Shown: one piece after another, positions 38,005 through 46,841 of the stretch
Layout of the letters: the number at the start of each line of letters is the position of its first letter
How positions within the stretch are numbered: the stretch's first letter is position 1
Assembly (NCBI GenBank): GCA_021740915.1
Contig: JAIOYW010000002.1
Span: forward strand, 1 to 64,000
Reading direction: 5' to 3'
Length of the DNA stretch: 64,000 nt
Source: Ignavibacteriales bacterium
GTDB lineage: Bacteria > Bacteroidota > Ignavibacteria > Ignavibacteriales > Melioribacteraceae
Notes under the pieces: generated by a model
What the model was told of the DNA's origin: nothing
What the model saw: only the letters and a program-made list of their open reading frames with translations
The model's database searches: none
Translations under genes and position numbers: made by a program

Positions 38005-41000
38005 TCACAAATTCTATTATACAAGGTATTTCGTTTACAATTAGGGCGCTTCCGTTCGCTTCTGCATGATATCCCCGTCCTATCGGCTTGAGGCAGTCGC
38101 CCACTAAAAAGCCGCTTTCAATTTTTATCCCACCCGGAGGCATTTTCGACATTCTTTCGATTATTAAATTGTAGCCCTTCTTTGTAATTTGAATTGAATA
38201 GTTTAAATCTCCATAGTAGGTCTTTAAATTCCTGGCAGAAAATCCATTCTTAGGATGCAGCCATCGCTTCGTCAATCCTGAAGCGATAGAAATTGAAGAA
38301 TCTTGTTCGTTTTCGTGAACAATCATCAGTCTGAAAGAGTTAATAAAATCTGATCCAACCCAGGTATGTGGCATATCCCCAATAAAACCCGGAAATAAAG
38401 AGTCTCTCCAAACTACTTCCGCCCAATGATTCCACCCCTCCGGTCTGCTATCTTTGAGAAAATAATTAATCATTTCATTTGCAAATTCATACTCTCCAAG
38501 TAAAACCATTGCCCCAATGTTTCTAATTTCATAAGGCGTATAATTAACCCATTCAATATCCCCGGATTTTCTGGCGTTAAAAAAAGCCCGATAACGCTTA
38601 AAAGTTTTGCTGATGAGATCACCTGGAATATTTTTCCACTCCTCAACCGGGTAGAGAGCAACTGTAGTTGAAGTAGGATCAAAATCAGCGAGTTCAACGC
38701 AACCTGGGACATAATCTATCTTATTAATGGCAACGGTCTGATTAATGGAATTCAGGAAATTTGTTCTAAATTCAACCGAATAATCAAAATATTCCTTTTC
38801 TTTTATTGTTTCTCCAATAATACCGGCAATTGCAGAAGCATCTTTCAGCCCTCTTAAAGTCCAGAAATTATCCCAATTTGAATGCATTGGTTTTGCTGAA
38901 TACCCTTCATGGCTTATCGATTCGGGCATGATTCCGTAAAAAGCTCTGAGACTATCAGAGCCGGATTTGAAAGTATCTGTTCTGCGTTGAGCGAGAAGAA
39001 AATTAATATATCTAACAACAGATTTTACTTTTTCAAAATTTTCCCTTAAGAAAACTTTATCACCTGTAAAATGATAATATTGCAAAAGAAGAAAAAGATA
39101 CTCCCCATGACTGTCGTTTTCCGGGACAGGATCAGGTCCCCTTTTATCAACAACACATGGAACTTTTCCATTTTCAAAGAGATTATTTCCGTACCATTCT
39201 GCAAATTTTTTCACTTCCTCATAAAAGCCAAATCTAAGCAATGCCGAAGAAGTAAGCGCCCCATCCCTTATCCACGACCTCTGATAAGAACGCGATCCCG
39301 GCTGAATACCTAAGCCATCTTTATTTATTAGAACATAAGCGATATTCGATCTTATCCTGTTAAAAATATCTTCCACATATCCTGAACCGCTGATTTGAAC
39401 GGTATTCAGTCTATTTTCCCAGGTAGCGATGGTCCTTTCCCTAGCGTCTTGATATCTGGCAGATTCAAAATCTTCATAAATCAATTTATGTCTATCCCGG
39501 GATTTAAAAATAAACGTAAAAACGCTGTCACTTCCCGGATTCAATTTCAAATTAAACCCCAATGCTCCTGAAGCAAGTTTTTTTGGATCTTTAATCGATT
39601 GATAATTGGGGACAATACCATTCTTCAAATAATCAACAATATCTCCTCTGTCAAAATTTACCGCGCCCCCTTCAGGATTAACGCCGCTGCTCCAGTAAAT
39701 TTCAGCATCATCCACTGCAATCTTTATATTATCGATGTTTATCTGCTCCACACCGGATACTCCCCCGGCATTATTGAGAAATTGATAATATGGGTTAACC
39801 AGAAATGGACGTACTGCGATAAATAATTTCCCTTCGAATTTTTGAAAATTCTTATTTGAAATAGTATATGAAAAATTAAGCTCATTCTTCTCATTCGTAA
39901 AAATTTCGATCTTAATACTCATTTTACTATTCGAAAGATGTACACCCGGAACCGGCAGATACGATTTGGCGAGGAACTGTTCTGAATCAAAATCATTCCA
40001 GGATATAAGTCCATCGTCATCAAAGATAAAGGGTTCGATAGAAAAACCATGTTTCCCAGTCTCAATCATCCCTTCTTCATTAATCAGATACTCGTCGTCG
40101 CTGTTTTCATTTCCGGTTATTGTCCAATAGGACGCCTCTTTATTGAAGTATTTGGGGTAATATCCTCTTTTATTATCTACAGAAATTTTCTGGTACAGAT
40201 CGTTAAGTGTTTTTGTATCTTTTTGATTTAATAATCTTATTTCGCCGATACTTAAGCCAAGAGGTTCTTCAAATTCAATCATAATAAACCGGGCTTCAAC
40301 CTCAGGGAAAACAGCATAATTAATTTGCGGCGACACTCCTTTGCTGAAGAATATGCTCTCGAAATTGCTTTCTTGTGCACTTGTTAGGATTCTGAATCCT
40401 CCACTCCTGCTTCCTTTTCCCCAATTTATTGTTAATCCGGAAAAATCTCGAATTTCTTTCAGGTCAAAAAATATTCTGAGAGATTTCGATGAGCTCATTT
40501 CAAAGCTTGTCCCGAGATTATTATCCGTTATCTTTTGGAGCTCATCCATTGAAAATTCCGGCTCTGATCTAACGGCAGTCAATATAAAAGGGCCTGTTTT
40601 TTCCGGAGGTAGTTCTGAAAAAGTAAGGTCATCCAGAATTAAAAAACCCTTTCCGCCGGTCACAGATGAAATAGTAAATTCTAAACGAGCAGATTTTTTC
40701 AATGATTTTTCTTCAGACGGCCCCCAGGCAAAAATGATATTTTTTTTCCTTATTTTTTGCTTCTGCCAATCATCGGGGAAAGTAAATTTTCTATTATTAT
40801 ACCACCAGACGTTTTCACCAGATTTATCGAGAATTTTAAATTCCAGGTTGTTTTCCGACCCATACCCCTTTATATAATAGCTGAATTCATAGTTTTCCGG
40901 ATATTCTAATTCAATATCGCATTGTATTCCTCCATAACCGGAGCCAGCGGTAAAATTATAATCAATCCTAAGCGCTTTACCTTTAATGCCTTCTATTTCG

Positions 41001-41152
41001 GAAATTGCGATATCTACCTGGTTCGAAGTAAATATTTTCCAGCCATTTTTTGAATCAAAGCTATCAATACTTTTGTCTTGAGCAAAAATGCTAATTGCAG
41101 GGAATATAATTAGTATTAATAGGAAAAAATTATTAACGATTATCTTTGTCAT
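37985..41152 (-). CDS. large secreted candidate glycosidase with CBM-like, discoidin-like and (alpha/alpha)6-type domains
   Basis: 1055 residues from the ATG at 41152, which is followed directly by a good signal peptide (to about 25); a start at 41182 would add ten non-signal residues. Visible parts: a CBM11/CBM-like jelly roll (about 30-180), an F5/8 type C-like domain (about 190-310), a beta-rich super-sandwich (about 330-570) and a helical catalytic-type domain (about 590-960). The last has SYQRSWIRDGALTSSALLRFG near 620-640, DSHGEYLFLLLQYY and SNWDNFWTLRGLKD, as in six-hairpin glycosidases. I do not recognise a named GH family. No T9SS tail, so probably periplasmic. Context suggests action on the same glucan. 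Confidence 0.78.
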   Translation of the reverse strand: MTKIIVNNFFLLILIIFPAISIFAQDKSIDSFDSKNGWKIFTSNQVDIAISEIEGIKGKALRIDYNFTAGSGYGGIQCDIELEYPENYEFSYYIKGYGSENNLEFKILDKSGENVWWYNNRKFTFPDDWQKQKIRKKNIIFAWGPSEEKSLKKSARLEFTISSVTGGKGFLILDDLTFSELPPEKTGPFILTAVRSEPEFSMDELQKITDNNLGTSFEMSSSKSLRIFFDLKEIRDFSGLTINWGKGSRSGGFRILTSAQESNFESIFFSKGVSPQINYAVFPEVEARFIMIEFEEPLGLSIGEIRLLNQKDTKTLNDLYQKISVDNKRGYYPKYFNKEASYWTITGNENSDDEYLINEEGMIETGKHGFSIEPFIFDDDGLISWNDFDSEQFLAKSYLPVPGVHLSNSKMSIKIEIFTNEKNELNFSYTISNKNFQKFEGKLFIAVRPFLVNPYYQFLNNAGGVSGVEQINIDNIKIAVDDAEIYWSSGVNPEGGAVNFDRGDIVDYLKNGIVPNYQSIKDPKKLASGALGFNLKLNPGSDSVFTFIFKSRDRHKLIYEDFESARYQDARERTIATWENRLNTVQISGSGYVEDIFNRIRSNIAYVLINKDGLGIQPGSRSYQRSWIRDGALTSSALLRFGFYEEVKKFAEWYGNNLFENGKVPCVVDKRGPDPVPENDSHGEYLFLLLQYYHFTGDKVFLRENFEKVKSVVRYINFLLAQRRTDTFKSGSDSLRAFYGIMPESISHEGYSAKPMHSNWDNFWTLRGLKDASAIAGIIGETIKEKEYFDYSVEFRTNFLNSINQTVAINKIDYVPGCVELADFDPTSTTVALYPVEEWKNIPGDLISKTFKRYRAFFNARKSGDIEWVNYTPYEIRNIGAMVLLGEYEFANEMINYFLKDSRPEGWNHWAEVVWRDSLFPGFIGDMPHTWVGSDFINSFRLMIVHENEQDSSISIASGLTKRWLHPKNGFSARNLKTYYGDLNYSIQITKKGYNLIIERMSKMPPGGIKIESGFLVGDCLKPIGRGYHAEANGSALIVNEIPCIIEFVSEIDSN

Positions 41153-42524
41153 AGATAAATCCAAGTCTTTGCAATCCTTCATTTATAACATTATCTCTCA
41201 TAACATATTTCCAAACAAAACCGCTGCGGTAATTCTCAATCATTAAAACAATTGGCCCCTGATCAATTCCAATATAATCTTCGGCAATCCAGTTTATAGA
41301 AGGGTTAATAGCATCCTTAAACCCGTATTTACCCCATAAACCGCTTTTCCCATATTTATCAAATAAATTCCTCAATGTTTTTATGGTTTGAAACGGGGCA
41401 AAAGGAATTGAACCTCCTGCGGCAGTCGGGGCGATTGTACCATCATCGATTGAAATATAACCCGGCGCCGTAGCCCCTCGTGCTGCATAAGAGTCAAGTT
41501 TTTTGCCATTAATCTTAAAATCCCATCCGGGACCGTCACAAGCAGTAAATCCCCAGGTAAGCGAATCATATCCGTAATAATTGCCAGGATTAATTTTAGC
41601 ATACTCAATCTGTGAAAGAACAGCCCTTCTGGAATTCTCAAAAAAATCAATTTTTTTTTCAAATAAATAGTCGTCATAAATCCCGTGAAAATCAATAAAA
41701 ATATGTGAATATTGATGCCCGAAAAGAGGCGGGAAAGACAAATGCTCCAGCCCATTAAAATAATCGGCCCACCGGTAAAATTCTTTCCATACACTGAATG
41801 CTTTATTATATTCAGACATTCCGGTTCCAGCAGCAAGTATATTTAGAAACAGAGATTCATTATAACCAACCCAGCCATGTGCACCAAGAGCGGCAGTTTC
41901 AGGATCCCAGGCAAGGGCGACAGAATTTTTATATTCTGTATTTGCGTGGATCACAAAAAAATCCCAATCAATTCTGTCCAGTAAAAAATCTGCAATTTCT
42001 CTAATCTCTTTTTCCTTTGGGTTGTCGGCCGAATAATAGTTTCTTGCAAAAATCACTCCCATCATCAGCCAACCGGTATCCACTGAAGACAACTCGCATT
42101 TCCAAACTCTTTTACCGGTTCTTATATCAAGAAAATGATAATAAAAGCCCTTATAACCAGTTGCCGCCGTATCAGTACTTTGTTCAGAATTTTTTAAGAA
42201 TCTTAGTAAGTTGAGAGTAAGCTGTTTTGCCCAATCTTTACTAACCCAGCCTTTCTCAGAAGCGACCGCCCAAACAGGCAATGCAAAACCCATAGCGGCA
42301 ATACTTGCGGGTGAATAGTCAGCAGTCCTATCCTTAACTAATCCTTTGTCATAATTTATCTCTTCAAAAAAAAACTTTGCCGAATAATATTGCAATGTAT
42401 CGAGAAAAGCATTATCCGAATCCCCAGGCAGATAGTTATCGGATTTATACGTATTCTGATCCTGTGAAAATGAACAATACCCAAGAACAAAAAATAACAG
42501 CAATATTGTTATGCGTTTAATCAT
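41133..42524 (-). CDS. secreted glycoamylase-domain (GH144-type) glucanase without sorting tail
   Basis: 463 residues with a signal peptide (1-20). The PF10091-type (alpha/alpha)6 region runs through most of the protein: ASIAAMGFALPVWAVASEKGW, AHGWVGYNESLFLNILAAGTG, YYGYDSLTWGFTACDGPGW and IDQGPIVLMIENYRSG, which closely matches the paralogue at 34017-35906. It lacks the FN3 and T9SS domains, so it is expected in the periplasm, where it could shorten imported oligosaccharides. GH144 covers endo-beta-1,2-glucanase and sophorohydrolase activities. A strong AGGAAA site precedes the ATG. Confidence 0.85.
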   Translation of the reverse strand: MIKRITILLLFFVLGYCSFSQDQNTYKSDNYLPGDSDNAFLDTLQYYSAKFFFEEINYDKGLVKDRTADYSPASIAAMGFALPVWAVASEKGWVSKDWAKQLTLNLLRFLKNSEQSTDTAATGYKGFYYHFLDIRTGKRVWKCELSSVDTGWLMMGVIFARNYYSADNPKEKEIREIADFLLDRIDWDFFVIHANTEYKNSVALAWDPETAALGAHGWVGYNESLFLNILAAGTGMSEYNKAFSVWKEFYRWADYFNGLEHLSFPPLFGHQYSHIFIDFHGIYDDYLFEKKIDFFENSRRAVLSQIEYAKINPGNYYGYDSLTWGFTACDGPGWDFKINGKKLDSYAARGATAPGYISIDDGTIAPTAAGGSIPFAPFQTIKTLRNLFDKYGKSGLWGKYGFKDAINPSINWIAEDYIGIDQGPIVLMIENYRSGFVWKYVMRDNVINEGLQRLGFIYDKDNR

Positions 42525-42536
42525 CCGGTTTCCTTT

Positions 42537-43568
42537 CTATTTAAATGCTAAACCGATCGTCAAGCGATGTGCTTCGATGAGCCGGCCATAATCAGCCCAA
42601 GTATAATCCACTCGTATATCATAAGAATCAACAATTGAGACACCAATACCAGCTCCCAGAGTCAAACCGCCTTCAGTATTATCGAGAAAAAGATTTCTGT
42701 AACCGGCTCTCAGCGAAAAGTGATTCATCAAATTTAATTCAGCGCCCAAATTAACGCTTTCGTTATTATCATTCGGATGCACAGCATCAGCCGCTATTAT
42801 CATCTTATATGAATCATTAAATTTTACCGGATAGGAAAAACCAGCTCTGAACATTGTCGGTAAAGGGTATTTTTCTGTCCGGAATTCTGCCGGTAATCCA
42901 TCGTTATCCCCAAATTTATCAGGATCAAAGTCATAATCAATAAAAAGATCCCGCCCTTCATAGCCAGCATTGGCGCCAAAATTCGAAATACTTGCGCCAA
43001 TCAAAGCGCCATCATCAGAAATAAGGTATTGAACTCCAAAATTAAGAGTAAATGTACTAAGACTGCTGTGCCAAATTGTTTCAGTGAGGTAAGAGATTTG
43101 CATTCCTACAGAAACACGATCGGTGAGTAAAACTCCATAACCAATCCCGGCAGCAAAATTAGAAACGGTGTATCTTTCGCCAGTTCCATCTGGAGATTCA
43201 ACAGTTCTTACATCAATTTCACCCGAACTTAGAGATGTGATACTTAAAGAAATCACGCCTGGATCACCTAAATCGAATACTCCGACAAGATAATTATAAT
43301 CTATATCTGCAATCCATTTATTAATCGTGAACTGTAAAGCGGCGCCATTCATGCGTCCTAACCCTGCAGGATTATAATAGACTGCCGCAGCTTCTCCGGG
43401 TAGCGCGGCGCCAGCATTGCCCATTCCCGCAAGTCGTGAACTCGGCTCAATCTTAAGAAATTGCCCAATAGTAATACCAACTTTACTTTGACCAGGAATA
43501 ATATTGGCGCAAAAAAGAATAATTGTTAATACAAACAAAGATCTGAGGCTAAGATTATATTCTTTCAT
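42537..43568 (-). CDS. PorV/PorQ-family outer-membrane beta-barrel protein
   Basis: 343 residues with a signal peptide (to about 27). The N-terminus FLKIEPSSRLAGMGNAGAAL and AAVYYNPAGLGRM are hallmarks of PorV/PorQ (FadL-like) barrels; the rest is alternating strands ending in an aromatic/hydrophobic pattern (RLTIGLAFK). PorV shuttles T9SS cargo from the translocon to the attachment complex. A dedicated copy next to several T9SS cargo genes suggests a locus-specific partner, which is inference. AGAGGGAAAG precedes the ATG. Confidence 0.85.
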   Translation of the reverse strand: MKEYNLSLRSLFVLTIILFCANIIPGQSKVGITIGQFLKIEPSSRLAGMGNAGAALPGEAAAVYYNPAGLGRMNGAALQFTINKWIADIDYNYLVGVFDLGDPGVISLSITSLSSGEIDVRTVESPDGTGERYTVSNFAAGIGYGVLLTDRVSVGMQISYLTETIWHSSLSTFTLNFGVQYLISDDGALIGASISNFGANAGYEGRDLFIDYDFDPDKFGDNDGLPAEFRTEKYPLPTMFRAGFSYPVKFNDSYKMIIAADAVHPNDNNESVNLGAELNLMNHFSLRAGYRNLFLDNTEGGLTLGAGIGVSIVDSYDIRVDYTWADYGRLIEAHRLTIGLAFK

Positions 43569-43576
43569 CTTTCCCT

Positions 43577-46500
43577 CTATTTAATAATTGCGAATTTGCC
43601 GATGTAGTCTTCGAGACCAATGCCTTCGACATGAAAAATATAAAGACCAGGTGCGACTTCAAGTCTGTCTGTATTCCTTAGATCCCAGGTAACAACCCCT
43701 TTTGCAATATCTCCATCATGAAAAAGTGTGTTAACCAGTTCACCGTTGATAGTATAAATTCTTACTGTAGAGTTTGCCGGAAGATTCCGGAATTCCATTT
43801 TACGCTCACCTCTGCCTGAAACCGCAAACCTCTGAGGTTCAAAACTGGCGGCGCCCACATAAGGATTCGGCACGACATATGGTTTATTCTCATAATCTGA
43901 CCTGGCTTTATCAGCATTTAAGGCTTGCCCCAGAGAACTAAATGTGAATTTATCGGTTTCCGAATAGGGAACAAGAAGATTCAAATGATAAATATCACCT
44001 GATTCAGGAGCGATAACATTACCACCGGCTCCGGATGTATCAACTTCCAGATACCATGTTGCCCTTAGCTGTGTTGAGGATTCATTAGTACGTGTGAGTA
44101 TTTCTATATAATCGCCATGAGAGGCAAGAGTACTGTCGTTGAATTGATTTCTGTATCGGAAATCCATTTGAATTTCTGCTGTTGGTGTTTTGGCAACTAT
44201 TTTGAATTTTGCTGCCTTTTTCGGTAATCCAACTGCAGCTATTGATGTATCCTGAACAGTATCACTGAATCGGATTTCGATATTATATGGGTAACCAGGT
44301 CGTCTCAAGCCAATTGGAAATCCGGCTGCATACCGCGATTTGTATTTAATATTTGCAGGACTCCCTAGCGAAAAACCGCTAGTTAAAGTGTCGATTTGTA
44401 CTTCCTTTGGTGTGGAAATAACTGGTAGAATTCCTGTTCCAGAGGGTCCCGTTCCCTCCCCTACGAAATCGTAACCAAACTGAAACAAAGTGTCGCCAGT
44501 TGTTCTATTAACCATTCCATAACTTTCAGCTCTCACGCTGTCTGAATTGGCAATGAAAAATAACTCAAAAGAGTTATCATCCGGAACAATTTCCGGATTC
44601 AGTATTTGCAAAGAAACAGAACCGTAGCCCGAACCAGATGAATGAATCAACCCTGTAATATCTGCATTTTCATAACCTGGTACAGGAGGATTAGGAATCA
44701 CTTCGAAAACATTTTTTGGTAAAATTGTACCACCTCTTAATGTTCGTGTAACACTCATCGAATTTTCGGAGGGATATATCTCAACAGAATCAACACCCCT
44801 GTCATAAGCAGTAACAGAATAATAATATGTTTGTCCATTAACAACAGTTGTGTCCTTATAATTATGTCTAAGCCCTGTATCATCTCCAAGATAATACGCA
44901 ACACCTTCTACAGTAACGTTTGAAAATCCGTAAATATCATTTATAAGATCGAACTGTGCCAATGGTTTACCATTGCCGATAGGACCTGTTCCTGTTCCTG
45001 TAAAAATCACCTGTGGATCGAGAAAAGCGGGATCAGTACTTCGGTATATCCGATAGCCTTCAAAATCATTCTCATTAGTAATTGGGTCGTATGCTCTTTC
45101 TGCTGCATTATCCCATGCCAAAGTGACAAATTGATCCCCTGCAAAAGCATTAAGAGTGGGCGTTGGAGGAGGAACCGCAAACTGATAATTTGCTTTATAT
45201 ATCTGAAGCACAATTTTTGTAGTGTTTCGCAATTCACGGAGATCTTTACCAAATCCAAGAGCAAGACTAAAACGTTCGGTTTTCCCTGCCGGTAATTTAA
45301 AAGGCCCGGAAGCAAATAAAAACCCAATATTGTAATTAAGTACAAGAGGCTGGTCAAATGAACTATCGGGATCGGTGAAAATATTATAGAGCCTCTTGGG
45401 CCATTCTTTCCCATCATCAAAAAACACAATGTTATCAACAACTGTAGAAGGAGCGCCCTGCCCGGCTCTTATGCGGTTCATTTTAAAACCAGTCAAACCT
45501 ATCTGATCAGATTCGTCTATATCGGTTCTATCAAAATTCGTTTCACCATTTGTTGGAATATTATCCTTCTCGCCTGTGTCATTCGTCCCCAAAACACCAT
45601 CGGCTCCTGTGTCGTTATATTCTGCAACCCAATCAAGGTCTTCATCACCGGTCCACCAGACACCGGCAATATAAGCCGGTCTTCTGTCAAGAGGTCCATA
45701 GAAATTTTCGAATTCTACTATATTATAATTTGCTATCACATAATTTTTAATTTCATCCCTTCCGGTTATCTGAATCCCTTCACCACCATCTCGCTTCTCG
45801 TTGAGCATTCCATCATTATCATTATCATAAACATCAAGACTATTACCCGGTGTTTCAAGATAGGAGTAACCGAGATACCCGGTAGTTCCACGGGTACCAT
45901 TTCCATTCTTATCCCAGGTATAAACAAGGTTAAGCCCGGCTTCTTTGTCAAAAAACGCATTGTCATCATCCGACTCAGCAACTCCATCAATGCCGATTGC
46001 CGAACCGCCAACGCCCGAATCCATATAAAGCCCGAAGATGATATTGTCGTTATAATCAGTCGTGCTTTCATTGGCTATGTCATAATGAAAAAATATCACA
46101 TTACCGGCTTGCGGATTAGCCCATTGAAATCCTCTTTGCTCAACTTTAAGACCTAATCCGCGGCGGGTATTGTCTCTCGAATCGGGAAAATAATTCCAGG
46201 CATCATAAAAATTGTCATCATAAACAATATAGCTCTCCTGATCTGCCCTCGGAGCTTTGCCAAAATATCCGTTCCAGGAACCGCTCCAACCCGGATCATC
46301 AAAATCCAGAAGTTTGTCTGCCCATTGATCGGGCCATGTTCGCTGATCATTGCTGATTGCAACCGACCTGCCTGCATTTATATTAGGATCATCCTGAAAA
46401 TAACCCGGCCTTGGCTCAAACCGCATAATTTTATTTGTAATGCCGCTTGTACCCTGACGTTCTCTGTATCCGGTTTCCATAATATATCCAACGGCGTTAT

Positions 46501-46840
46501 TACTTTGGGTGATTTTTGCAAGGACAAAAGGAGTTGTCCCATCGCTGTAGTTTTCTCCGGATCCTTTCGGAACTTCAACAGAATGAAAGATTGTAAGATC
46601 AACATTAATTGGGTCTGCTGGATAATCTCCGACCATTCCGAAATTGTAAAATAAAGTTCTTATCCTATTCGCATCGTGAATTCCTGATCGTTCTGCATCA
46701 ATTCTGCCTCTTAATTCCGGAGGTACAACCGGCAAAAGGCTCTGAGAATAATCAATCCCGGTAATTAATAGCAGAAACAATATTATTCGTTTCAGATTGA
46801 CAATATCCCAAAACATAAAAATATTAGAAGGCATTTTCAT
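43577..46840 (-). CDS. large secreted surface protein with FN3-like region and C-terminal sorting-like domain
   Basis: 1087 residues from the ATG at 46840, which has CAGGAG eight bases upstream; the frame extends to 46906 but that part lies inside the TonB-receptor gene. A signal segment ends near 33. The body has Asp-rich loops such as DVYDNDNDGMLNEKRDGGEG that could bind calcium, an FN3-like region (about 565-700, with FEGYRIYRSTDPAF) and a terminal domain containing ENKPYVVPNPYVGAASFEPQ and VRIYTINGELVNTLFHDG, a divergent relative of T9SS sorting domains. Encoded between a TonB receptor and PorV, it may replace SusD as the surface partner. No enzyme motif recognised. Confidence 0.75.
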   Translation of the reverse strand: MKMPSNIFMFWDIVNLKRIILFLLLITGIDYSQSLLPVVPPELRGRIDAERSGIHDANRIRTLFYNFGMVGDYPADPINVDLTIFHSVEVPKGSGENYSDGTTPFVLAKITQSNNAVGYIMETGYRERQGTSGITNKIMRFEPRPGYFQDDPNINAGRSVAISNDQRTWPDQWADKLLDFDDPGWSGSWNGYFGKAPRADQESYIVYDDNFYDAWNYFPDSRDNTRRGLGLKVEQRGFQWANPQAGNVIFFHYDIANESTTDYNDNIIFGLYMDSGVGGSAIGIDGVAESDDDNAFFDKEAGLNLVYTWDKNGNGTRGTTGYLGYSYLETPGNSLDVYDNDNDGMLNEKRDGGEGIQITGRDEIKNYVIANYNIVEFENFYGPLDRRPAYIAGVWWTGDEDLDWVAEYNDTGADGVLGTNDTGEKDNIPTNGETNFDRTDIDESDQIGLTGFKMNRIRAGQGAPSTVVDNIVFFDDGKEWPKRLYNIFTDPDSSFDQPLVLNYNIGFLFASGPFKLPAGKTERFSLALGFGKDLRELRNTTKIVLQIYKANYQFAVPPPTPTLNAFAGDQFVTLAWDNAAERAYDPITNENDFEGYRIYRSTDPAFLDPQVIFTGTGTGPIGNGKPLAQFDLINDIYGFSNVTVEGVAYYLGDDTGLRHNYKDTTVVNGQTYYYSVTAYDRGVDSVEIYPSENSMSVTRTLRGGTILPKNVFEVIPNPPVPGYENADITGLIHSSGSGYGSVSLQILNPEIVPDDNSFELFFIANSDSVRAESYGMVNRTTGDTLFQFGYDFVGEGTGPSGTGILPVISTPKEVQIDTLTSGFSLGSPANIKYKSRYAAGFPIGLRRPGYPYNIEIRFSDTVQDTSIAAVGLPKKAAKFKIVAKTPTAEIQMDFRYRNQFNDSTLASHGDYIEILTRTNESSTQLRATWYLEVDTSGAGGNVIAPESGDIYHLNLLVPYSETDKFTFSSLGQALNADKARSDYENKPYVVPNPYVGAASFEPQRFAVSGRGERKMEFRNLPANSTVRIYTINGELVNTLFHDGDIAKGVVTWDLRNTDRLEVAPGLYIFHVEGIGLEDYIGKFAIIK

Positions 46841-46841
46841 T

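Noticed and set aside
34017-42524. Reading the glycoamylase-domain proteins as starch-degrading glucoamylases
   Set aside because: The PF10091 domain name is misleading: studied members act on beta-1,2-glucans, and no GH13 or GH15 partner or maltose-type gene is present.
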